DNA from: Pseudolysobacter sp.
Lineage (GTDB): Bacteria; Pseudomonadota; Gammaproteobacteria; Xanthomonadales; Rhodanobacteraceae
Length of the DNA: 5,035 nucleotides
Assembly (NCBI GenBank): GCA_025351985.1
Contig: JANXUW010000533.1
Span: forward strand, 1-5,035
Direction: 5' to 3'
Shown here: piece after piece, positions 1-5,035 of the stretch
Position numbering within the stretch: the stretch's first letter is position 1
How the letters are laid out: each line of letters begins with the position of its first letter
Notes under the pieces: model-generated
The model's input: the letters and a program-made list of their open reading frames with translations, nothing else
The model's database searches: none
What the model was told of the DNA's origin: nothing
Position numbers and translations under genes: made by a program

Positions 1-704
1 CTGACAAGTTCAATCACGCCTGGGAAATGGCCAAGATCGGCAAGCCGGTGGATCGCCGCGAATGGGGCATGACGCCGCAAACGATCAACGCGTATTACAA
101 CCCGCTGCTGAATGAAATTGTGTTCCCGGCCGCGATCCTGCAGCCGCCATTCTTTGATGCAAAGGCCGACGATGCGCTGAATTACGGCGCGATCGGCGCG
201 GTGATCGGCCACGAAATGACGCACGGTTTCGATGACGAAGGCAGCCAGTTCGATGCCAAGGGCAACCAGCACGACTGGTGGACTGCGGCCGACAAGAAGG
301 ATTTCGAATCGCGTACCGCCAAGCTTGTGAAACAGTTCGACGATTACGTCGCAATCGGCGATCTGCATGTCAACGGCAAACTCACGCTTGGCGAGAACAT
401 CGCCGATCTCGGCGGCATCAACGTCGCGTTCGATGCGCTGCACGCGGCGCTGAAAAAACGTCCGCAAGCGGCGATCGACGGACTCACTCCGGAGCAGCGC
501 TTCTTCATCTCGTTCGGCAATGTCTGGAGCGGCCAATATCGCGACGAGACTTTGAAGTTGCTGGTGAATACTGATCCGCATTCGCCGGTGCGCTTCCGTG
601 CGATCGCGGCGCCGTCGAACATGCCGGCATTCGCGCAGAGTTTCCAGTGCAAACCCGGTGATGCAATGGTGCGCGGCGCCGATACGCAGGTAAAAATCTG
701 GTAA
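1..704 (+). CDS. M13-family zinc metallopeptidase, copy A (C-terminal part only, 5' end outside window)
   Basis: Secreted neprilysin/PepO-like endopeptidase expected to cut oligopeptides. Reading frame 3 is open from base 3, and bases 1-2 end a split codon; the TAA stop is at 702-704. The ATG at 27 is internal: the codons before it (D-K-F-N-H-A-W-E) align with the same point of the next two genes, about residue 446 of copy B, so roughly 445 N-terminal residues lie upstream. The catalytic half is intact. NAYY, the substrate-backbone motif, is at 87-98. HEMTH (two zinc-binding His and the catalytic Glu) starts at 210. GENIAD gives the third zinc ligand Glu at 393-395 and the supporting Asp. The catalytic-type His is at 579-581 in D-P-H-S-P, with its Arg six residues later. 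The protein ends V-K-I-W. It is about 79% identical to copy B and 78% to copy C over this region (hand count) and is the outgroup of the three. Family assignment is very secure; substrate is unknown. Confidence 0.96.
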   Translation, partial: DKFNHAWEMAKIGKPVDRREWGMTPQTINAYYNPLLNEIVFPAAILQPPFFDAKADDALNYGAIGAVIGHEMTHGFDDEGSQFDAKGNQHDWWTAADKKDFESRTAKLVKQFDDYVAIGDLHVNGKLTLGENIADLGGINVAFDALHAALKKRPQAAIDGLTPEQRFFISFGNVWSGQYRDETLKLLVNTDPHSPVRFRAIAAPSNMPAFAQSFQCKPGDAMVRGADTQVKIW

Positions 705-814
705 CAAATCTCAGGAAAACGGGAACGACATTAATGGAGCGCGGTCTGATGCGCTCCTGCAGAGATGTTCTCGATTTCGATTTCCCGTTTACGCAATATC
801 AAAGGATAAAAAAA
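705..814 (+). other. Intergenic leader with nested inverted repeats upstream of copy B
   Basis: This 110-nt gap contains a perfect 9-bp inverted repeat (AAACGGGAA at 717-725 with TTCCCGTTT at 782-790). It encloses a 7-bp hairpin (GGAGCGC at 736-742 with GCGCTCC at 751-757, 8-nt loop). A small GAGA/TCTC hairpin at 762-772 and a repeated CGATTT (772-783) also lie inside. In RNA this could fold as a closed multibranch structure ending about 10 nt before the ribosome binding site. No U-tract follows any stem, so it is not a standard intrinsic terminator. I see no good -35/-10 pair. It may be a transcript-stabilising or regulatory leader, or chance; function is unproven. Confidence 0.4.
801..806 (+). 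promoter_or_regulatory. Shine-Dalgarno site of copy B (AAAGGA)
   Basis: AAAGGA lies 8 nt before the ATG at 815, separated by an A-rich spacer. It decides the start of copy B: the protein then begins directly with a signal peptide that matches the start of copy C, whereas the in-frame ATG at 734 would add 27 residues unlike anything in copy C. Confidence 0.75.
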
Positions 815-2851
815 ATGACCAAGCAGATACTCAAACCGCTGACCCTCGTCGCCGCAATCGCATTGTCGTTCGGCGCGTTCGCCGACACCGCGCCACGCAG
901 CAGCATCGACAAGGCCACGCTCGATAGCAAGATCAATCCGTGCCAGGATTTCTTCGGTTACGTCAACGGCATCACCATCAAGAAAACCCCGATTCCCGCC
1001 GACCGCACGAGCTGGGGCACGTTCGAGCAACTCGATGAACGCTCGCAGGCGCAGCAGCGCACGTTGGTGGAAACCGCGATGAACAGCAAGGCCACGCCCG
1101 GAAGCATTGAGCAGAAAGTCGGCGATTTCTACGCCAGCGGCAGCGATGAAGCGGCTATCGAAAAGGCCGGCTTCACACCGATCAAGGACGACCTCAAACG
1201 CATCGACGGCTTGAAGACGGCGGACGATATCGTCGCGCTGATTCGCGACACCGCAGTGCGCGGCGGCAATGACAATTTGTTCTTCTTCGGCGCATTCCCC
1301 GATTTCAAGAATTCGGACATGGTGATCGCCTACACCGGCCAGGCTGGCACCAATTTGCCGGAGCGCGATTATTACCTCAACGAAAGTGCGGAATCGAAAA
1401 AACTGCGCGATGCGTATGTCGCCCACATCGCGCGCATGCTGCAGTTGATCGGCACGCCGGCGGCGGATGCGGCCACGCAATCACAGCAGATTCTCGCGCT
1501 CGAAACGCGCCTGGCGAAGGTGCAGTTGTCGGCGCTGGAACAGCGCGATCCGGCCAATCAGTATCATCCGATCAGCTTTGCCGATGCCGACAAACTCACG
1601 CCGCATATTTCGTGGGAGAAATTTTTCGCGACGATGAACACCAGCGGCATCAACAGCTTTTCGATGAGCCCGACCAAGTTTTTCGGCGAGCTCGATGCGA
1701 TGCTGAGCGAAGTGACGATGGCGCAGTGGCAGGCGTATTTCCGCTACCACACCGCCGATGCCGCCGCACCGTATCTGAGCAAGGCGTTCGTCAACGAGAA
1801 CTTCGCGTTCTTCAGCACGACAATGCGCGGGCAGAAGGAAATCAAGCCGCGCTGGAAACGCGTGCTGGACGAAACCAGCAACGATCTCGGCGAGCCGCTG
1901 GGCCAGTTGTACGTCGCAAAAAATTTCCCGCCGGAGTCGAAGGCGCGCGCCTTGGAACTCGTCAACAACCTGCGTGAAGCGCTCAAGATCCGCATCGAGA
2001 AACTCGACTGGATGAGCGCCGAGACGAAGAAAAAAGCGCTGGAAAAATGGGGCACGTTCGTCGCCAAGATCGGCTACCCGGATCATTGGCGCGATTATTC
2101 CGGCGTGACCATCACGCGCGACAATTATTTCGCCAACGTCACGGCGGTGAACAAGTTCAACCAGGCCTTCAACGTCGCCAAGATCGGCAAACCGGTCGAT
2201 CGCAGCGAATGGGGCATGACGCCGCAGACGGTGAATGCGCAATACAATCCGCTGAGCAACGACATCACTTTCCCGGCCGCAATCCTGCAGCCGCCGTTCT
2301 TCGATGCGAAGGCCGACGATGCGCTGAACTACGGCGCGATCGGCGCGGTAATCGGCCACGAAATGACGCACGGTTACGATGACCAGGGCGCGCAGTTCGA
2401 TGCCAAGGGCAACTTCAAGAACTGGTGGACCGACGCCGACCAGAAAGACTTCAAATCGCGTACTGACAAGCTCGTGAAGCAGTTCGATGACTACGTCGCG
2501 ATCGACAATCTGCACGTCAAGGGCGCGCTCACACTTGGTGAAAATATCGCCGATCTCGGTGGCATCAATACCGCGTTCGATGCGATGCACGCGGCGCTCG
2601 CGAAAAAGCCGCAAGGCCCGATCGATGGGCTCACCCAGGATCAGCGTTTCTTTCTTGCGTTCGCGCATGTCTGGGCGCGCCAGTTCCGCCCCGAGGAAGC
2701 CAAGCTGCGGCTGAATACCGACGTACATGCGCCGGCGCAATTCCGCGCCATCGCCTCGCCATCGAACATGCCCGCGTTCGCCCAGAGTTTCCAGTGCAAA
2801 GCCGGCGATACGATGGTGCGCGGCGCCGATACTCAGGTGAAAATCTGGTAA
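815..2851 (+). CDS. Secreted M13-family zinc metallopeptidase, copy B (complete, 678 aa)
   Basis: Neprilysin/PepO-like endopeptidase, expected in the periplasm or outside the cell, cleaving peptides small enough to enter its closed cavity. Residues 1-23 are a Sec signal peptide (K-rich start, hydrophobic core, A-F-A before D24; no lipobox Cys). The M13 N-terminal helical domain covers about 40-420 and includes P-C-Q-D-F-F (C43), W-G-T-F (67-70), L-D-W-M (397-400) and K-I-G-Y-P (418-422). The catalytic domain covers about 470-678: N-A-Q-Y at 474-477, H515-E516-M-T-H519 (zinc ligands and catalytic Glu), G-E576-N-I-A-D580 (third zinc ligand and supporting Asp), H638 and R644 (transition-state His and Arg), and terminal W678. 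The spacing from N474 to H515 matches neprilysin N542 to H583. The only two cysteines, C43 and C661, match the neprilysin C80-C734 disulfide. Length is typical of bacterial M13 enzymes. The odd point is NAQY where NAYY/NAFY is usual. Sister of copy C; a terminator follows. Confidence 0.97.
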   Translation: MTKQILKPLTLVAAIALSFGAFADTAPRSSIDKATLDSKINPCQDFFGYVNGITIKKTPIPADRTSWGTFEQLDERSQAQQRTLVETAMNSKATPGSIEQKVGDFYASGSDEAAIEKAGFTPIKDDLKRIDGLKTADDIVALIRDTAVRGGNDNLFFFGAFPDFKNSDMVIAYTGQAGTNLPERDYYLNESAESKKLRDAYVAHIARMLQLIGTPAADAATQSQQILALETRLAKVQLSALEQRDPANQYHPISFADADKLTPHISWEKFFATMNTSGINSFSMSPTKFFGELDAMLSEVTMAQWQAYFRYHTADAAAPYLSKAFVNENFAFFSTTMRGQKEIKPRWKRVLDETSNDLGEPLGQLYVAKNFPPESKARALELVNNLREALKIRIEKLDWMSAETKKKALEKWGTFVAKIGYPDHWRDYSGVTITRDNYFANVTAVNKFNQAFNVAKIGKPVDRSEWGMTPQTVNAQYNPLSNDITFPAAILQPPFFDAKADDALNYGAIGAVIGHEMTHGYDDQGAQFDAKGNFKNWWTDADQKDFKSRTDKLVKQFDDYVAIDNLHVKGALTLGENIADLGGINTAFDAMHAALAKKPQGPIDGLTQDQRFFLAFAHVWARQFRPEEAKLRLNTDVHAPAQFRAIASPSNMPAFAQSFQCKAGDTMVRGADTQVKIW

Positions 2852-2887
2852 GCGACTGAGCCGCGATCACGGCTGCGATTTTCCCTT
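2852..2887 (+). other. Short spacer after copy B with a weak hairpin
   Basis: Eight bases after the stop, AGCCG (2859-2863) can pair with CGGCT (2870-2874) around a 6-nt loop. The second arm, extended to CGGCTGC (2870-2876), is also fully complementary to GCAGCCG at 2924-2930, just past the terminator U-tract. Two exclusive pairings are therefore possible around the terminator. The stems are short, and a role is speculative. Confidence 0.3.
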
Positions 2888-2923
2888 CGGCAGCGTACCT
2901 CGTGTGCGCTGCCGTTTTTTTTT
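2888..2923 (+). terminator. Rho-independent terminator after copy B
   Basis: A perfect 8-bp GC-rich stem pairs CGGCAGCG (2888-2895) with CGCTGCCG (2907-2914). It extends inward by a G-U, an A-U and a C-G pair to 11 bp, closed by a 5-nt loop at 2899-2903. Nine T residues follow at once (2915-2923). This is the textbook arrangement on the plus strand; no A-tract lies on the other side, so it is not obviously bidirectional. It sits 36 nt after the stop of copy B and 46 nt before the start of copy C, which suggests the two genes are not simply one uninterrupted transcript. Confidence 0.9.
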
Positions 2924-2958
2924 GCAGCCGGCGCCCTTGTCGCTCGCGCTTCAACAAC

Positions 2959-2962
2959 AGGA
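2959..2962 (+). promoter_or_regulatory. Shine-Dalgarno site of copy C (AGGA)
   Basis: AGGA is 7 nt before the ATG at 2970 but only 1 nt before the in-frame ATG at 2964. The second ATG is therefore the better start, giving a protein that begins M-Q-P-R-F-L-K-P-L, parallel to M-T-K-Q-I-L-K-P-L of copy B. Confidence 0.65.
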
Positions 2963-2969
2963 TATGACC

Positions 2970-5000
2970 ATGCAACCACGCTTTCTGAAACCCCTCGTTC
3001 TTGTCAGCGCGATAGCGCTATCGTTCGTCGCCAACGCCGATCCGACGCGCAGTTCGATCGACAAATCCACGCTCGATAGCAAGATCAACCCGTGCCAGGA
3101 TTTGTTCGGCTACGTCAATCGCATTCCGCTGGCGAGCGAGGAAATTCCGGCCGATCGCACCAGTTGGGGTACGTTCGAGCAACTCGACGAACGCTCGCTG
3201 ATCGCACAACACGCGCTCGCCGAGGCGGCGACAAAAAGCAAGGCCGCGACCGGTACACCCGAACAACAAGTCGGTGATTTTTTCGCCAGCGGCCTCGATG
3301 AAGCGAAGATCGAAAAACTCGGTTTCGATCCGATCAAACCTGCGCTGAAACGCATCGAAAAAATAAAAACGCCGAACGATATCGCCGCGCTCGCCCGCGA
3401 CAACGCGGCGGACGCGCAACGCAGCCTGTTCTTTTTCAGCGCGCGGCCCGACTACAAGAATTCGAGCACGGTGATGGCCTACGCCAGCCAGAGCGGGCTT
3501 GGCCTGCCGGAGCGCGATTATTATTTGAAGGACGATGCCGACAGCAAAAAAATCCGCGATGCGTATCTTGTGCATATCGCCAATACGCTGGTCTTGATTG
3601 GCACACCGAAGGCCGACGCGGCCGCGCAATCGGAACAAATCCTCGCGCTGGAAACGCGTCTCGCCAAAGCATCGCTGACACGACTGGAACAACGCAATCC
3701 GGACAATCAATATCACCCGGTCGCGATTGCCGACGCGGAAAAAATCACGCCGCATTTCTCGTGGGACAAGTTTTTCGGCGCACTGAAAGTCGATGGCGTC
3801 AGCACGTTCTCATTGTCGCCCACCAAGTTCTTTACCGAGCTCGAAAGCATGTTCAACGACGTGCCGGTGGCGCAATGGCAGGCGTATTTCCGTTTCCATA
3901 CTGCAGATTCTGCGGCGCCGTATTTGAGCAAGGCCTTCGTCGATGAAAACTTCGCGTTCAACGGCACCGTGTTGCACGGCCAGAAGGAAATCAAGCCGCG
4001 CTGGAAGCGCCTGCTGGAAGATATCGACCGTAAGCTCGGCGAGCCGCTCGGCCAGTTGTACGTCGCGAAAAACTTTCCGCCGGAATCGAAAGCGCGTGCG
4101 CTCGAACTCGTCAACAACCTGCGCGACGCGCTGAAAATCCGTATCGAGAAGCTCGACTGGATGAGTGACGTCACGAAGAAACAGGCGCTGGAAAAATGGG
4201 CGAGCTTCGTGCCGAAAATCGGCTACCCCGATCGGTGGCGCGATTACTCCGGCGTGACCATCAAGCGCGACAGTTATTTCGACAACGTGCGCGCGCTCGA
4301 CAAGTTTAACCTCGCGTATCGCGCGGCCAAGATCGGCAAGCCGGTCGATCGCCGCGAATGGGGCATGACACCGCAAACCGTCAACGCGCAATACAGCCCG
4401 ACCAATAACGACATCACCTTCCCCGCCGCGATCCTGCAGCCGCCGTTCTTCGATGCGAAGGCCGACGATGCATTGAATTACGGCGCAATCGGCGCCGTGA
4501 TCGGCCACGAAATGACGCACGGTTACGACGACCAGGGCAGTCAGTTCGATGCGCAAGGCAACTACAAGAACTGGTGGAGCGACGCCGACAAGACCGATTT
4601 CAAATCGCGTACCGACAAACTCGTGAAGCAGTTCGACGACTACGTCGCAATCGACAACCTGCATGTCAAGGGTGCGCTCACGCTCGGTGAAAATATCGCC
4701 GATCTCGGCGGCCTCAACGTCTCGCTGGATGCCTTGCACACCGCGTTGAAAAAGAAACCGCAGGGGCCGATCGACGGCTTCAGTCCCGAGCAGCGTTTTT
4801 TCATCAACTTCGCGCATGTCTGGGCGCGCCAGTTCCGCCCCGAGGAACTCAAGCTGCGCTTGAATACCGATGTACACGCGCCCGCGCAGTTCCGCGCGAT
4901 CGCCGCACCATCGAACATGCCGGCGTTCGCGCAGGCGTTCCAGTGCAAGGCCGGCGATACGATGGTGCGTGGTGCTGAGACCCAGGTGAAAATCTGGTAG
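2970..5000 (+). CDS. Secreted M13-family zinc metallopeptidase, copy C (complete, 676 aa)
   Basis: Paralogue of copy B with the same predicted activity and location. Residues 1-23 are a Sec signal peptide (A-N-A before D24). The N-terminal lid domain runs about 40-418, beginning with P-C-Q-D-L-F (C42) and W-G-T-F (66-69). The catalytic domain holds N-A-Q-Y at 472-475, H513-E514-M-T-H517, G-E574-N-I-A-D578, H636 with R642, and terminal W676. Only C42 and C659 are present, matching the single N-to-C-terminus disulfide expected from neprilysin C80-C734. By hand count it is about 88% identical to copy B over the last 224 residues but about 68% over the preceding mature part, with two single-residue deletions relative to B (after D24 and before the L-F-F-F run). 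The start at 2970 rests on Shine-Dalgarno spacing and the match to copy B; ATG 2964 (two residues longer) is the alternative. A terminator lies upstream and I found no clear promoter in the 46 nt between, so its transcription comes either from read-through or from a promoter I cannot recognise. Confidence 0.97.
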   Translation: MQPRFLKPLVLVSAIALSFVANADPTRSSIDKSTLDSKINPCQDLFGYVNRIPLASEEIPADRTSWGTFEQLDERSLIAQHALAEAATKSKAATGTPEQQVGDFFASGLDEAKIEKLGFDPIKPALKRIEKIKTPNDIAALARDNAADAQRSLFFFSARPDYKNSSTVMAYASQSGLGLPERDYYLKDDADSKKIRDAYLVHIANTLVLIGTPKADAAAQSEQILALETRLAKASLTRLEQRNPDNQYHPVAIADAEKITPHFSWDKFFGALKVDGVSTFSLSPTKFFTELESMFNDVPVAQWQAYFRFHTADSAAPYLSKAFVDENFAFNGTVLHGQKEIKPRWKRLLEDIDRKLGEPLGQLYVAKNFPPESKARALELVNNLRDALKIRIEKLDWMSDVTKKQALEKWASFVPKIGYPDRWRDYSGVTIKRDSYFDNVRALDKFNLAYRAAKIGKPVDRREWGMTPQTVNAQYSPTNNDITFPAAILQPPFFDAKADDALNYGAIGAVIGHEMTHGYDDQGSQFDAQGNYKNWWSDADKTDFKSRTDKLVKQFDDYVAIDNLHVKGALTLGENIADLGGLNVSLDALHTALKKKPQGPIDGFSPEQRFFINFAHVWARQFRPEELKLRLNTDVHAPAQFRAIAAPSNMPAFAQAFQCKAGDTMVRGAETQVKIW

Positions 5001-5035
5001 CAGTTCGGCGCGGAAAAACGAACCGAGGGGAAGAC
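5001..5035 (+). other. Tail after copy C: weak hairpin and purine-rich stretch
   Basis: GTTCG (5003-5007) can pair with CGAAC (5019-5023), but no U-tract follows within the window, so a terminator cannot be called. GAGGGG at 5025-5030 resembles a Shine-Dalgarno site and could serve a further gene just beyond the edge. The GGAAAAACG-AAC stretch (from 5012) resembles the GGAAAACGGGAAC stretch after copy A (from 714). Too short to decide. Confidence 0.25.

Larger units (their letters stand above)
1..5000 (+). repeat. Tandem array of three diverged gene copies (unit about 2.15 kb)
   Basis: The same gene recurs head-to-tail with a period of 2147-2155 bp, measured stop to stop (704, 2851, 5000) and start to start (815, 2970). 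A 35-residue block from F-P-A-A-I-L-Q-P-P to the T-H-G of the zinc motif is identical in all three proteins. Long identical DNA runs remain between copies B and C: 41 nt (2282-2322 and 4431-4471) and 39 nt (2660-2698 and 4809-4847). The gaps between genes are not well conserved, so this is an old or diverging duplication, not a fresh one. Confidence 0.93.

Noticed and set aside
27..704. ATG at 27 as a true start, making copy A a short stand-alone protein
   Set aside because: The frame is open to the left edge and the preceding residues align with the interior of copies B and C, so this is a truncation by the window.
768..799. Promoter-like hexamers before copy B (TTCTCG region with CAATAT at 794-799)
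   Set aside because: Matches are poor at any normal spacing and would place the transcript start at the Shine-Dalgarno site.
734..814. Upstream in-frame ATG at 734 as the start of copy B
   Set aside because: GGGA lies at usable spacing before it, but the added 27 residues have no counterpart in copy C, would bury the signal peptide, and overlap the inverted-repeat structure. The ATG at 815 has a better Shine-Dalgarno and an exact signal-peptide start.
731..1480. Reverse-strand frames of about 245-249 aa opposite the 5' halves of copies B and C (731-1480, 3018-3755)
   Set aside because: Same antisense shadow effect; no recognisable domain and low-complexity composition.
1481..2740. Reverse-strand open frame of 419 aa opposite copy B, with a similar 355-aa frame opposite copy C (3810-4877)
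   Set aside because: They resemble each other only because the sense genes do. Their translations are Arg/Val/Leu/Asp-rich with no recognisable domain, and the plus-strand genes are certain M13 peptidases. Long antisense frames are common opposite GC-biased codons.
2904..2969. Upstream in-frame GTG at 2904 or ATG at 2964 as the start of copy C
   Set aside because: The GTG lies inside the terminator hairpin and would add residues encoded by the stem and T-tract. The ATG at 2964 is only 1 nt after AGGA, too close for good initiation.
1..5035. CRISPR array, insertion sequence, tRNA or other RNA gene, or a phage-defence system
   Set aside because: No short regular repeats with spacers, no transposase or terminal inverted repeats, no tRNA-like cloverleaf with conserved arms, and no coding content other than M13 peptidases.

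Overview
The window is almost entirely coding and holds three tandem, same-strand copies of one gene family: secreted M13-family (neprilysin / PepO-like) zinc metallopeptidases. The first copy is cut by the left edge, so only its C-terminal 233 codons are present (stop at 704). The second (815-2851, 678 aa) and third (2970-5000, 676 aa) are complete. Both complete copies have a Sec signal peptide ending in A-x-A, followed by the helical N-terminal lid domain and the C-terminal catalytic domain. The catalytic domain carries HEMTH, GENIAD, a C-terminal catalytic His with its partner Arg, and a terminal V-K-I-W. No other gene is supported on either strand; the long reverse-strand open frames are shadows of these genes.

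Layout: 1-704 is partial copy A. 705-814 is a 110-nt gap with a nested inverted-repeat structure and a good Shine-Dalgarno site. 815-2851 is copy B. 2852-2969 is a 118-nt gap with a strong intrinsic terminator and the Shine-Dalgarno site of the next gene. 2970-5000 is copy C. 5001-5035 is a short tail that may lead into another gene. I found no convincing sigma-70 promoter in any gap.

By hand alignment of the C-terminal ~224 residues, A versus B is about 79% identical, A versus C about 78%, and B versus C about 88%. B and C are therefore sisters and A is the outgroup. Over the signal-free N-terminal part, B versus C falls to about 68%. The copies keep the same catalytic machinery but differ in the parts expected to shape the substrate cavity. 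The likely joint role is a set of related periplasmic or exported oligopeptidases with overlapping specificities; that is inference.

Organism: moderately high GC by eye, Shine-Dalgarno sites, a GC-rich stem-plus-U-tract terminator and cleavable Sec signals without a lipobox all point to a bacterium, most likely a Gram-negative proteobacterium. Multiple secreted M13 paralogues are common in Xanthomonadales-like gammaproteobacteria, so I lean that way, but the window has no taxonomic marker. I see no mobile element, CRISPR array, RNA gene or clearly new system. The notable points are the tandem amplification, the altered substrate-contact residues and the regulatory structure between copies.
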